From: Pseudisothecium myosuroides
Lineage: Eukaryota; Streptophyta; Bryopsida; Hypnales; Lembophyllaceae
Assembly: GCA_951799445.1 (NCBI GenBank)
Contig: OX637288.1
Location: 1,056,501-1,120,500 of the forward strand
Length of the DNA: 64,000 nt
Direction of reading: 5' to 3'
The notes under the pieces are model-generated. The model ran no database searches, had not been told where the DNA came from, and was given only the letters and a program-made list of their open reading frames with translations. Position numbers and translations under genes: made by a program. Shown here in pieces: positions 1 to 12,329 of the stretch. How positions within the stretch are numbered: the first letter of the stretch is position 1; every line of letters begins with the position of its first letter.

Positions 1-1189
1 ATAGGAAGAGGATGGAGCCGCTGGAAACTTGGAGTCGGATTGAAGCACCAGAGACAACCACTGAAATCCTTAAACCACTACAAGGCAATGAAGGAAGGAT
101 ACAAGAAGTTAATGAGAAGACAAAAAAGAGAGGATACACAAGGACAAAGAGAAGGGGGAAACATGGAAGGCCTTAAACCGCTTCCACATTCATTAATTGA
201 TGTTCAGTTACAGTATATTCTGTGATCCTCTTCCCATTGTTTGAGGTATTCGCTGCCAACTCTAGTCGCTATTGCTAGTCTGCCGAAGAGAAGGATCTCT
301 TCTGAACTAGCTGTATTTAAAAAAGCCCATGACGTGTTTCTCCTTCCCGACCAATCAAGCATTACAAAATACAGTTCCATCTCTGTAGGGGACTCCATTA
401 CTCTACGAGAAGATGAGCACGCTAATCAACCAATTTGCGTGACTGCAAATTAAAGATCGCAAAGTACGAAGTGACGGTTAAGGACGTGCCGAGTATCACA
501 ATGATGAATGGTGCAGACTCTATGAAACAAATATCCATGATTTCGCTCACTCCGATTTCGATCCCATATGACCGACTAGAAACTTATGAATGACGCACGG
601 ATTTACAAGAACAGGTCGCTGAATTAGTGCAGAGGACATGAAACCAAGGGTGAAGACATGAGTAACAAGCACAAAAAGGGGGATATGAAAGAAGTGGACG
701 AGGGGGAAACTTTCAAATACATCACAAATTCAATGCGTTTCTTGCCAACTCGTCCAATAAAATGGGCAGGGGATATCATAGCCCGACCATGGAGGTTTAT
801 TGAAATTAAAAAAAAATGCACTATGCATACAGAGAAGGGAGTGGTAGGACGAGTGGAGACAGAGCCGTGGGTGAACGTCAGAATGGAGTGGGGGAATGGA
901 AGCAGAAATGTGAGACAAGCCCCTCGCGTTGAACATATACCCGGTTACTAAAGAAAAAGACTATATATACAGTGAAGACATGGGAAAACATAAATACGGT
1001 GAAGGACCCAAAAAAATGGGGAGGAAGAGCTAGATGACCAAGTTTCCGTAAGGGACCTGGTTCCAACAATACGGAGATCAGACAAAGGCAACAGAAGAAG
1101 AGCAACAAAACCAAAGCCGGTCTGGGGCAGTGGGCATAATGGGATCCATTAACTCCTCACCATTTCTTTCTGTCCTTCACGTGAATCCC
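1..1189. other. Intergenic sequence, no gene recognised
   Basis: Only short overlapping open frames occur on both strands and none resembles a family I know. The stretch is rather purine-rich on the plus strand at 1-180 and 650-1100. It could be decayed transposon sequence, but no terminal repeat or coding motif is visible. Confidence 0.5.
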
Positions 1190-1430
1190 AACTCCATCAT
1201 ACAAAACATCACTCCGTCACTTAACTCCCTCCCCATTTTTTTTTTCAAAAGGAAATTCCAACTCCATCATACAAAACATCACTCCATCACTTAACTCCCT
1301 CCCCATTTTTTTTTTCAAAGGGGAATCCCAACTCCATCATACAAGACATCACTCCATCATACAAGACATCACTCCATCACTTAACTCCCTCCCCATTTTT
1401 TTTTCAAAAGGGAATCCCAAATCCATCATA
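1190..1430. repeat. 70-bp tandem repeat, about 3 copies
   Basis: Units start at 1190, 1260 and 1330, with a partial fourth at 1420. Each begins AACTCCATCATACAARACAT and ends in a T-run followed by CAAAAGGGAATCCC. The third unit carries an extra internal duplication of about 20 bp (ACAAGACATCACTCCATCAT twice), so slippage has occurred at two scales. Confidence 0.9.
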
Positions 1431-2060
1431 AAAAATCTATCGTAGTGCAATTCTATCATTTATTAATTGGTAGATCATACTGTTTGATGATGAAAAAATT
1501 TAAGGTAATGTATTTGTGACACCAAAATGTGGTGATATCTTATTTTTCAAATCTAAAGAAAGAGGGATTCAAAATATAAATATGACGGTAAACGTCATTT
1601 TTTTAGGTGAATGAATTTGTAAGGTGATGTTCTTTCCAAATGTACCTTACCCTTTTTCCTACATCCCTTGAAATTTAGAATCATTCATTTTCAAAACATA
1701 AATTTAATGCGTGAACTATAGTTTGAAAAGAAGTTCTTGAAAATTTAAAAGTACTGTGGGCGCTAGATTACCCACCCTTGGTAATAAAGCGAACACCGAC
1801 CAGGTTCTATGCCTTTATCCACATTTTTTAATATATGGGGGTGATGTGAGCGCGGTCCACTGTGCCTTCCAAGCAATGAATCTTTTTTGCTAACGTTTCC
1901 TAAGTGTCGTGGATGGCAGCGAATAATTAGAATGCATGTAATAACTCACAAGGTAACTGCAAGCTCAGGGGTAACGGTAAACTTCTAACTCCCTAACTAT
2001 CTATCCTATGTCGAGGGTCGACTGGGTAGTTGGCGTCATTTCTAACGTCCCTAACTAGGT
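1431..2060. other. AT-rich intergenic sequence
   Basis: No open frame of note and no repeat structure seen. It lies between the 70-bp array and the degenerate CTAA-rich tract. Confidence 0.5.
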
Positions 2061-3180
2061 AAAAAAGGGGAACCCCTATGTTCCTTCTATGAACCTCCAA
2101 GGCTATCTTAGGTTTTTAAAAACTCCACCTAGAAGTTCTACTTTTAAAAGCTACCCCTAAAGTTCCAACTTCGGAATGTAACTCTAGATTTTACTTCTTT
2201 AACTTGATTCTTAAATATTAACTACCGACTTGTGCTCGATGTTTTGACTTTTGACTCTAGGTTTCTATTCCTAAATTAACTCTAAGATTTACCCTTGAAT
2301 TTCAACTCTATGTTTTAACTTTTAACCCTAGGTTTTTACTCCTAAATTAACTCTAAGATTTACCCTTGAATTTTAACTCTATGTTTTAACTTTTAACTCT
2401 AAATTTTTACTCCTAAATTAACTCTAAGATTTACCCTTGAATTTTAACTCTAGGTTTGACTCTACGTTTTCACTTTAGCTTTTTACTCTAACTTTTTACT
2501 TCCCCCCTCGACTCTAACGTTTAACCTTTAAATTTAATCTTAACTTTTGACTTTTGACTTTTGACTTTCTACTTCCAACTTTAATCCTATCGTTTTAATC
2601 CTAGATGAACTCTAAATGTTACTCCAAGTTTTGACTTCTACTTTCTACTCTATTCCTAACTCAAAAATCTACTTCCTAAGTTGATTTTCAATTCTACTGT
2701 TGACCTCTACTTTCTACTCTAATTTTTGACTCCCTAATCAACTCTAAACTCTTACATGAACCTACCCTAAGATTTGACTTGAGAGTTTAAACCCCTAAGT
2801 TAAAGTTCTAAATTAATTCTATTTTTTAACTCCCCAAATTAATTCTAGATTTTGACCTTAGAATTTTAACTTTAAGAAATAAAAATGTAAATTGATTCTA
2901 GTTCTAACCGCTAATTAATCCCTAATTTTAATCCTAAATTCTCGTTCTAATTTAAACCCCTAAGTTCCGTCCATGATTCTTGGTGGATGAATTTTACTCA
3001 AAATTCCTCCGTCCTACCCCCTATCGCTTAACTTAGCCTAATGCGGTCAGTTTACGGTCGAATCTTAATTATAAGATGTTTTCGGAAACCTCTATTCCTA
3101 ATCTATAACTTTTTGACTCTAAACTTCTAATTTGCACTAATCTCGGATGCTAATCACGCTCTAAGGGCTGATTAGGAAAA
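2060..3180. repeat. Degenerate TTT-ACTCTAA satellite-like tract with a 71-bp higher-order unit
   Basis: For about 1.1 kb the plus strand repeats variants of TTTTAACTCTAA, TTTGACTCTAG and CCCTAAATTAAC at roughly 12-20 bp spacing. The clearest part has three units of 71 bp starting at 2269, 2340 and 2411, each opening with TCCTAAATTAACTCTAAG. The motif partly resembles the plant telomere repeat CCCTAAA but is too diverged to be called telomeric. No coding potential. Confidence 0.75.
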
Positions 3181-4030
3181 TAAATGCTAATTAGGGAGAA
3201 ACATCAAAGATTAAATCAAAAACTCACCTCTTCACTACCGGTGTCGGAAATAACTTCGTCCACGTCCATGTGTACATCCTCACGCTCCATGGTAGTCTTT
3301 GGCTTTGTTTTGAATTTTTTCCAAGCTCACCGCTTATTGAGAAAATATTACAATTTTTGATGATCTAAACTCCCTCTTTCCCTTCCTCCTTTCTTTTCTT
3401 TCTTCCTCTTTCTTCTACACTAGCACTATTCCACCTAAGCTTTTATGAGTCTTACACTATGGTCTCAAACTTGAAGGAGGTTTTAAGATGCCAACTATCC
3501 TCTTACACAATTTTGCCTTTGTGTCATCCTAATCCTCCTCTCAACGGTCACCACAAATTTCCAAGATTTCTTCCTAAAGCCTACCTATCCTAACCCTAGG
3601 TCACTATTTATCGTCTCTCACCTTCCTTCGCCTACTTCTTCTCCTCCTCTCCTAATCTCCTTCCATTATGTGTAGGTGTGAGTGGTGAGAAGAACAATTT
3701 TTGTGTGTAGGTACGGTGGTGCTCCGCTCTTTTCTCCCTTCTCCCTTTTTGGTTTAGACCCTAATCCTACTCCTCCCCTAGCTAGTAATAGGTTAGTCCA
3801 ACATCTTTGTTGTGTTTTAGTTTTGATTTTTGTTTTAGGTTGAGAGAACCCAAAAACCAAAAACCAAAAGACCAAAAATTGAGTTTAAAAAGAGGGGGAG
3901 CCCGATCTGGACCGGGTGCTGGACCACCGAGCCTGCCTGCCTCCCGGCTGGCTGACTGGGGGGCTGGTTAACAAAAAAATTAATTAAATTAATTAATTTT
4001 TTTATTAATATATATTTTTTTTTCCCTCCG
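3181..4030. other. Intergenic, pyrimidine-rich sequence
   Basis: CT-rich blocks (3360-3420, 3590-3660) and short AT runs near 3970-4025. A minus-strand open frame at 3666-3875 is low-complexity and not convincing. Confidence 0.45.
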
Positions 4031-4035
4031 CTGGC

Positions 4036-4145
4036 TTCTGATGTTGCTGCTGTATGCTGGTCCTGATGTGGTCGGCTGTATGCTGGTCCTGATGTTGCTG
4101 GGCTGTATGCTGGTCCTGATGTTGGTTGGGCTGTATGCTGGTTCT
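4036..4145. repeat. Minisatellite of about 30 bp, three to four copies
   Basis: The motif GCTGTATGCTGGTCCTGATG recurs at about 30-bp spacing with small indels (TGTGGTCG, TTGCTGG, TTGGTTGG between copies). It creates a short leucine/methionine-rich open frame at 4041-4226 that is better explained by the repeat than by a gene. Confidence 0.8.
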
Positions 4146-4417
4146 ACAAAAAAACTGGATTTCCGGCTAAGGCTAAAAAAGACTGGATTTTTGGCTAAGG
4201 CTATTTTAAGACTAGGTTTTTGCTAAGGCTAGGGGGAAATAAAACCTCAGGGGTACTAAACTTACTAAGACCTTCGAAACAACTAAACTAAATAAAACTT
4301 TGGAAGACACTACACTTAGACAAATGCAAAGGAACCTACATATCTTGGAAGCTAAACTCTGGAGGTTTCCACAAAGGTCTTGGAAACTAGACTTTGGAAC
4401 TAAACACGGGGTAGGTG

Positions 4418-4870
4418 CAAAGCTTCGCCGTTAAATTGGTTTTAACACCAACTTTAGGACTTCTTGACGCCCCGGGGGTTCAAAGCTCCGCCGTCTACAC
4501 TTTTAACACACGCTTTAGGACTTCAACCTTGTCACTAGTTCAAAGCTTCGCCGTTTCCAAGGGGGGTCCACACAAGGAGAGAGACTTTAGAAGAGGGAAA
4601 ACTAAACCTTTAAAGAAAACATACACACAGGGTCAAAGCTTCGCCGTCTTGGAGGGGGGTCCACTCAACAAGGAAAAGATTAGAAGAGGGTTTGGGATAA
4701 CTTTAGAAAACATGCACAAAGGAGGTTCAAAGCTTCGCCGTCCCGGAGGGGGGTCCACTCAACAAAGAAAATATTAGAAGAGGGTTTGGGATAACTTTAG
4801 AAAACATGCACAAAGGAGGTTCAAAGCTTCGCCGTCCCGGAGGGGGGTCCACTCAACAAGGAAAATATTA
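4418..4870. repeat. Tandem repeat built on CAAAGCTTCGCCGT, 60-94 bp period
   Basis: The 14-mer CAAAGCTTCGCCGT (one copy with CTCCGCC) occurs at 4418, 4481, 4541, 4634, 4728 and 4822. The last four are spaced 93, 94 and 94 bp. Downstream copies share GGAGGGGGGTCCACTCAACA and AGATTAGAAGAGGG. The last full units are nearly identical and the upstream ones diverged, so expansion probably proceeded at the downstream side. The long open frame at 4415-4777 is a product of the repeat. Confidence 0.85.
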
Positions 4871-6839
4871 GAAGAGGGTGTAACGAAACACAAAGATAAA
4901 CACACAAGTTAGACCACGTGGCAACACAAAGCTCACACGCTAAAGGCCCCCCAAAGCGGCATCGCCAAGGTACGGTGGGGGGTGACTTTAGGATTAGTGC
5001 AAGATACAAAAAAAAGATTCTTAAACTTCACAAGTTAGACCACAACACGTACAAGAGGGAGAGAGGCTCTCCACTTACAACAAGGTACCAAAAACTTAAC
5101 AAAAGAGTACACAAAGCAAGATAGAAGGACCCCCAAGGACCTTCAAAGCTTGAAAATAAGCAACAATGGAGCCAAAAGTGCTCCGAAAACACCGTAGAGG
5201 TTTTTGGCTTCAAACGCCAAAATATCCAAAATAACTTGGACCCACGGACCCAAAACAAGAATTGGAGGTCTTCTAGAGAGAGAAATGGGGCCCTTATATA
5301 GGTTTCCAAGGGCTCACCCCTCCCTCTAGAGTTCTAAGCTAACCTTATCAACGGGGATTTTCATCCTCATCCTCAAAGATTTTCATCCTACATCCTAAAT
5401 TTCTACTTTTACCATCTATGCTGGACCAACATCCTAACTTTTGGAGATTAGCTCCAATCGCTGAACGGATTGCGCCGCTGGATCCAGATCGCCGTGTTTA
5501 GTCTTAAACCTCCCAACCCCTGTACCGAGGCCAAAAACCCATCGTAGGCTAATTTAGTTTAAAAACCAAATCGTGGTAAAATCCTAGATCTTGGGGGTCT
5601 CCTATTTTGAGAAATGTGAATAGCCTAGGGTCTCCGGTAGGTGCGAGAGAGTCGGGAAAGACTTTTGATTGACTTCGTTTCGCCATCGTATGGTCCCGAA
5701 ATGCCGGTCAACGTGGCGGGGACCCCGCCACGTGGTTAATTCCCGAGGAATCTCGCCGGTTCGGGTACTTGCCGCTATCGGAATGTCGTGAAACTTCACG
5801 GAGCGCATTATTAACATAAAACAAGCTAGTCTAATTTTTAGTGAGATTTTATTGTAACCTGGGTAATTTCCATGAAATTCCCATTGGAGGTTAGGAGGGT
5901 TGACCACCCGGAAAAGGTTCTTCTGCAAGTCGGAAGATGCCAGAATTTTTCACATGACCTCTCAGGGAGTCGCATGAAAGACGTGCGGGTGTGTTTCCGT
6001 ACCTAGCACGATTGGTCAATGGAGATTTAAAACTGGCCATCTCCTCGAATTAGCGACAGTGCGGGAATCTTCTGCAGGTGGAGGAATCTTGGCAAACCGA
6101 TTTCGCCGTTGGACTCCTGGCATGGGATTCTTCCTAGATCACCATCCTTGGGCTGTAGATTCCTCCACGGGCCCGGTCTTGCGTGAGTGGCTCCTGCATG
6201 CTAACAATCGGGATTTTGGGAATTCGTCGATCTAATGGAGAATTCTAAATCTAACTCTAGGACCCAACCTAGTGGCCTCGCTGTGGATCCCTCGGACCGA
6301 CCTAGCCATGAATCGCCACATTCATAGTGGGATTTAGCCCTTTTGGGGCTGTGTGACTCGAATCCTCCAAATCTAACCTTTTCGTTATTTCTACACTATT
6401 TTTAGGCAAGGTTTGGGGGATTCTAAGTAAAAAACACAAATCTAGACCAAATACTATAGTGGGTATGACACAACCCTATTTTGGTTCTACACTCTTTTTA
6501 TGGATTTTTCTATACTTTTATCAACTTTAAATTGCAAATTTCCAAAAAAATAATTCTACGAGTCCCAAGTGACAAATTGGGAGCTCACAAGTACCAAGAA
6601 CAGTAACTTCGTAATTTTCAATCTAACTTGAAAGTCATGTGGGCACCCAAATTTGGTTCGTCGGGCATTTACAGAGTGGATTACGGTTTGACGTTGAAAA
6701 TCGACCTGGCGACACCGGAATAGAGAAATGAAGAAGAGGAGGACATGACATCCGCAAAAACAATTCAAAAGGTGAGCACGCCCTCGCATAGACAGCAACA
6801 TACAGTTCAAGGAAGATTGCAGCGGTACGGCTGTCATTT
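4871..6839. other. Intergenic sequence, no gene recognised
   Basis: Composition is mixed, with a GC-richer part at 5600-6350 where a 108-residue minus-strand frame (5602-5928) has no recognisable motif. No terminal repeats were found that would define an LTR element. Confidence 0.4.
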
Positions 6840-7475
6840 TTCGTTACTTCCAACTGTGACGCGACTTCGAAAAGTAACTCTGTAACTGGTAAATGACTTC
6901 TACAAGTCATGAGGAAGTCATTTTTTACGACTTCCGACTTCCAGGCGACTGCATCCCGTCTGATCGAAGTTAGTGTCTTTTCTCCTGCTTGGCCCTATGA
7001 CGACCGAAGTTAATTCACCGCGCCAACGGTAAAAGTAAGTTAATGAATGAACTCTATGTCTAGGCGTACTCAAGAGCAGGATCTCCTTTTCAATCATTGT
7101 CTTTTCTTCATCGGCTCTCAAGGCCGATCAAGGAAGATCGTGCAGCCGGAGTGCACAGTAATTGCCATAGACCCATATTAATGCTTAGCCGCCAAATTTC
7201 ACCTCCCTAATCATGAAACCCGGCCCCTTAATTTCCCATGGCGTTAGAAATACACACCTACTTTCAGATGAGTTCCTCTTCACGTGGGCTGTGGCAGAAG
7301 AGTAGTGCGGGGCGGAGAGCACGGATCCAACTCCAAGTCGACTCCAGGTCCCGCTCGCAACTGGACCGCGTTGTAGCTGCACCTGCTGACCCTCCAACTT
7401 GTTACGCAAGCGGAGGCGCTTCCAGACAGAAGACCTTGCAAAAGGCAGGAAGAATCGGGAGCCTGGTTAAGGAGA

Positions 7476-9736
7476 ATGGAGAGTCCGCCGCCGGAGAAGT
7501 CCGAATATGAAATGCGGAGAGACGCCAACATTGCGATCGTTCGAGCGGCAATGCAACCCGCAATCCAAGCGCGGCGCGAACTGTAAGTACAGCTAGACCT
7601 CCTGCATATTGATCCTTACTCGAATTACCTCCGTATTGTATAGGCGTTGTAGGACCTTAGCTGCATGACTGTGCTGTCATGTGTTGACGGCAGCGTTTGC
7701 GGACTCCCCTCGACGTGCTACATGGTCACCTTTCAGAGAAGTCCATCGTCCTGTGCGTCTTTGGTTGATTCTTTGTGACATTTGTCTTGGCTATGTCTTG
7801 TGTATACTCTTCCGCGGCGGCGCAGTAGGGTTTGTTGTCCTAGTATTTATTTCTTGCGCTGACTCCCACGTCAGCGCCTCAGGAGTTGTCCCACTGTTGT
7901 GGGGAAGTCACGCTAAGGGACCCGCTACTTCCGAGCAACTTCGTTGCAGTCGCTCCTCAGTCGCGCGGAAGTGCAGCTGCAATTAATGCAGGTTCGTATC
8001 GGGATCCGGTGCGCCTATCCCCCCTAAAGCACCACGTGGACCCCATTCGCGTAGTGACCCCTAAACCCTCAGCGCTCTCAGTTGAGAACAGCAATCCGCA
8101 TGCTCTTCTTTTTTTCTTGCGCCTTGAGGGATTGCCACTTTTGAGCAGTGGTCGCGTTAGTTTTTGTTGTTTTGTCGATTATTCTTGCCCAATTTTCATT
8201 AGTCTATCACTCTGCGGCTCTTGCATCGCAGGGTGAACCCTCATGCAAAAAACAAGCCCGCGGAGGAGGGGAGTGGAGAGGAGGGAGAGCTCGTGCGGCT
8301 AAGGCGATCAAAGCGGGGCCTTAGAGGACACGGGGGGAGGAAGGAGCAGCGCTCTGGAGCGGCGGGAAGACGCATCCATTTTGCTGAGGACATGTGTGCG
8401 GATTCCTCCTCTGAGGCGACGGAGTCCAATGACGAGGCCATCGCCAAAAGTATGATGAATTTAGCAATCGTTTGTTCCCATGTGCAGCAGCAGGCCACCT
8501 TGGAGGCAGCTGCGCCAGGTAATTTGGACTCTCACTTTTTTGAATTGGCATTAGGGTTTTGTTTCATGTCAATATGTCCATCTTCTTAGACTAAACGACT
8601 TTGTGATGCATTTTGCGGAGTTTCTTCCTGAGCAGATGCTGTGAGGCGCTTTCCAGCCACTGCATCGGTTGGGATGTGGCCCAATTCTGCTTGTGGTGGC
8701 CCTAAATTGCTGACTGCATTTTATGTTTTTGCATGACAGCTGCAGCGGATTTAGAAATTGACTCCAGTGATGAGGAAGTGTCGCTGGAGGACGAGGAGGC
8801 CACTCCCGAGCCAAAGGCGAAGAGGAAACGCACCGCTCTGATCCCCAGGAAGTCTCCGAAGAAATTGGCGACCGGACGATCTCTCACGGAGGACCGGGCA
8901 GTGGAGCGAAGAGGCTACCCGCCTTCATTGCAATGGGTACCCGGGCATTACATGCCCGCGCAGTCTTCCCAAGCAGCGGGGTTGTGGTCTGGGGACGTGG
9001 GCATCGGGGAAGGCTATGGGCGCCCAAGCGGTCGTGGTTCAGGCGGGCCGAAAGCTGCGCGAGTGGAAATTCTTGCGAATGGAGATGTTGACCAGAATTT
9101 GCCAGGGAAGAATGCATGGGACGAGACAGTGCGCAACTTGGTGCCAAAAATATTGGATCTGAGCATCGTGGAGTGGGGGAAGCAAAAGCCTGATGTTGTA
9201 CAGAAGCTCCGAGATGTGCTTGACAGCGAATTTGAGTACTTGGGGAATCCACTGAGCATGCTTGGATTCAGGACGGCCATCACACGGTACTTGAAGGGCG
9301 AGCGCTCTCAATTGAAGACCCGGTGGGAAAATGGCAAAAAGTCTTGCCCGGTCCGCGTAAACGGAGACCAGTGGAATCGTCTAATAGCTTACTGGGAGAC
9401 TCCAGCACAACGGCGGAAGGCCCGGAAAATGGCAGCTGCCCAGAAGTGTGTTGCAAATTCTGGCGCGGGGCGGAGAGGGAGAGGTGGCAAGAAACAGCAG
9501 GCGAGTATTTTTTCTCAATATTATGATGCTGTGAGTTGCCCATCTTTACGTCAGGTATGCAATCCCTCTCCCCTTCTGAATAAAGTGACTTTGGATTAGC
9601 AATGCTTCTCACCCCGTCAAGTGTCCATGTCCTCATGTGCTTCACAACACAGAGCGAGAGGAGATCCTTGAGCCCGGAAGGTGATGACGATGACATCGAC
9701 ATGGATATCTTGCCGGTAGAGCGCGGACCGCATTCG
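7476..9736 (+). CDS. TNP1-like transposon protein, N-terminal exons (En/Spm Transposase_24-like)
   Basis: Four exons join in frame: 7476-7582 (donor GTAAGT), 8232-8518, 8740-9554 and 9653-9736 (donor GTAAGT). The product starts MESPPPEK, has basic and acidic low-complexity stretches, then a folded part containing the Transposase_24-type signature WNRLIAYWETPAQRRKARKM followed by a Gly/Arg-rich tail. In plant En/Spm elements such a domain belongs to the accessory TNP1/TNPA-type protein rather than the DDE transposase. No DDE transposase reading frame is visible inside the element, so it is probably non-autonomous. The end of exon 3 is the least certain boundary. The gene probably continues into the next exon at 10324 in the same phase. 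Confidence 0.65.
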
Positions 9737-10323
9737 GTAAGTGACGATGGCCATATTGTGTTGTAGGAGTCCTGTTTGTGAAGTTCATGGTTGCTTATAG
9801 CCGAGCATATTATAGGGTGTACGATGAAGTTTAGTGAACTTTCTTTGATGGTTCAAGTCCACAGTGCGGTCATGTGTAGCTGGCGAGTTGGAGTTAGGCA
9901 CAGTGTTTATTGTAGTAGGGCTGGGATGAAGCGAGTAGTGACGTAGCTGGAACTGTCCTTGGGCCAAGTCGGCAGGCTTTGTCATAGCGGTCCTCTTTCC
10001 AAATTTACAAAGGAATGCGAGAATGAAGGAGGATCCAAGCGTAAGCGAGTACCAGCGAAGTCGGCTCGCAGTCGCACAGGAGTACCAGCTTAGTAGTGAC
10101 AGAGAAGACACGAAGTTGGACGTTAGTAACTTTGGAGTCGTGAACCAGTCGCGTCTCAGTTGCTTCTAGTCAAGTCTCAGTTGTCCAAGAGTCGCAGGAA
10201 AGTCTTGCTGAAGTAGCGCAGTTGCCCGGTAGTCGCATTTGCTTTAATTTATCCGGAGTTACGCAGTAGTGTGGTCAGTTGAATGACGTGAATTACCTGC
10301 ACCTATGTTCTCGTGTATGGCAG

Positions 10324-11841
10324 AATGCAAGGGCAAGCGATTTTGTCACAACTGCGACCATGGCGGCTTGGCAGAGGGACGTAGATACACGGTTCGACAA
10401 GTTCCAGAAGACAGCGACAAAGCAGTCGGAGGGAATCGAAGACCTCCACAACATGTTTAAGGACTTCATGAGCCGGGGCGGGATTGGTGACAGCGCCAGC
10501 CCCTCTGCGTCAAAGTCGGCACAAGGAGCGGAGAAGAAGAAGCGAGCTCGCACTCATCTCGCGGAGGCAGAGGAGGTCACGGCAAACGCAGCGGACGTGA
10601 CGTTGTCGGAGGAGGAGTTGCCAGTCGTGGCGTCTATTTGCGCATTGTCTCCAGGAGCTCCACGGAAGTGGAAGGTGGCAAATCGGGGCAAAGATCCAGC
10701 GCCGGCAGCTCGTCTGGGCCTGCAGTCCAAAACCACCACCGACGCCATCATTGTGGAGCCTGGGAACCCGAGCGCACCCCTCGGAAGCGACCCCGACGTG
10801 TATGAGAACGCCATCGACATGCAAGAAACCGTTGAACTTGCTCAGACGAAGGCGACCGCAGGCAAGGAGAAGGTTAGCGACCCACAGTTAGAGTCGCTAC
10901 CAGGCACCGGGAAGTCGCAGGAGGGAGGTCCGATTGAGGAGGTGGTCAATGCATCCGGCCCCGAGAAGTCGCAAGAGGGAGCTGCAACTGAGGACGCTAT
11001 CAATGCTGGCGGCCTCAACGAGGCGGAGAAGCTGGCAGAGGACGGAGAACAACAGGATCTGGCAGCAGAGGCAGGAAAAGAAGCGGCTGTGGCAGGAGAA
11101 GGTGTGTCCAAGGAGGTGGAAGCAACCTCGGCAGTTGGTCTTCCTTGCGAGGTCCCTCTTCAACCCAAGCCGGTCCTTGCTGCCCCCCCTCCTGCGGAGC
11201 CTTCTCAGAAGAAGACAAAGAAAGCAGCTAAGTCTCCAATGAAGGTACATGTTGCCTCCGGTGTCCCTCAAAATCTGTTGACGAAAGGGAGACCGGGAAT
11301 TATACAAACCAATGGGGCGGCAGGGAATACTCGGGGGAGGGATAAATTAGTGGTTTTCAATGTACAGGGCACTTTGATGGATTGTAGCTTGCTAGCTGAA
11401 GCAAATCCAAACAGCAAAATAAGGGCGTCAACCAAAACGAACCTGAGGAGAGTAGTGTTGAGGCCATGGCTTAAACCATTCTTGTCCCGCTGTTTTGTCC
11501 ACTTTGCAGTGGCCTTTTGGGGCAGCAAGAGCATTTCCTTCATGGAAGATGTGCTCCCCACTGTGATGGCTGGTCCCTTCAGGGGTCCCAATGCAGTTCC
11601 TTTGTTTGCATGGTCGGGTAAGTAGTGTGAATTCTGGGATGGCGGAGATGGAGCACCTAGCTCGTGGGGGAAGAATCTGTCAAAAGTATATGCAGAGTAT
11701 CCGCAGTTCACCAAAGAGAACACAGTCATTGTAGACAATAAGTTCTGTAGGGTCGCTTGCAACCCCCTCGCAAATGTCTTCGTCAGCACTCCGTTTTACG
11801 TCAGTGAACTTTTGACTCTTGGTGACGACAAGAATAACTGA
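10324..11841 (+). pseudogene. FCP1-like HAD phosphatase domain within the CACTA gene, interrupted by a stop
   Basis: The exon (acceptor at 10321-10323) opens with a coiled-coil-like segment (WQRDVDTRFDKFQKTATKQ), then an Ala/Glu/Lys-rich linker, then from about 11336 a domain like the plant NIF/FCP1-like HAD family: KLVVFNVQGTL, VVLRPWLKPFLSRCF, VAFWGSK, PLFAWSGK. A TAG at 11623-11625 interrupts it. The same frame continues with CEFWDGG, KVYAEYPQFTKENTVIVDN and NPLANVF, exactly the rest of the FCP1-like fold, to 11841. A last helix (WPLLEALHKCPNVAAF) is found in another frame at 11850. The first motif has Asn in place of the nucleophilic Asp (NVQGT) and the distal motif reads VDN instead of VDD. 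Even without the stop the domain would probably be inactive as a phosphatase. Confidence 0.7.
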
Positions 11842-12329
11842 AGTGCATGTTGTGGCCTCTATTGGAGGCGCTCCACAAATGCCCAAACGTGGCTGCCTTC
11901 CGGTCACAGTATCCTTCACTGGTGCATGAATCCACTAGTGACATGAGTTCTAAACGCCGGCAAGGTGGCTCATATGAGTTCCTTGATATTGTGGAAGGTG
12001 AGGGGACTAGCTGCCCACGTGGTTGCATGCACGCAACATGTCCCCTCACCTTCACTGCACCAGCATATCTGATTGCCTTGCCTTGTGTGTGCAGGAGAAG
12101 CAGGGCTTGCGGCCAGAGACAAGGGCGAAGGCAGCAACAGCCCCGGAAAAGAAGCGGGATGCGTGGTCGGCGAAGGTTCAACGCTGAACTCTGCCTCATG
12201 TCGTAGGTGTTGGTTAGGCTGTCTTGTTCTGCGCTCGAGTTCGCTAGTTGTCGCGGTAAAGTAATGTCAAAGTTGCAAGAAAGTAGTGGCAGTGGCGGGG
12301 AAGTTATGTTGAAGTCGTGATGAAGTAGG

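Noticed and set aside
4041..4226. Leu/Met-rich open frame that looks like a membrane peptide
   Set aside because: It is produced by a minisatellite whose unit is a multiple of three by chance; no gene signals.
1..6800. Search for LTRs or a Gypsy/Copia polyprotein
   Set aside because: No long direct terminal repeats, primer-binding site or protease, integrase or RT motifs were found.
8884..9702. Minus-strand open frames of 90-140 residues opposite the TNP1-like exon
   Set aside because: They mirror the GC-rich plus-strand coding sequence; the plus strand has proper splice sites and a recognisable domain.
9840..9862. GGTTCAAGTCC resembling a tRNA T-loop
   Set aside because: No acceptor stem, D-arm or anticodon arm can be placed around it.
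10293..11307. Several minus-strand frames opposite the FCP1-like exon
   Set aside because: Cys/Leu/Ser-rich shadows of the Ala/Glu-rich plus-strand linker with no motif of their own.
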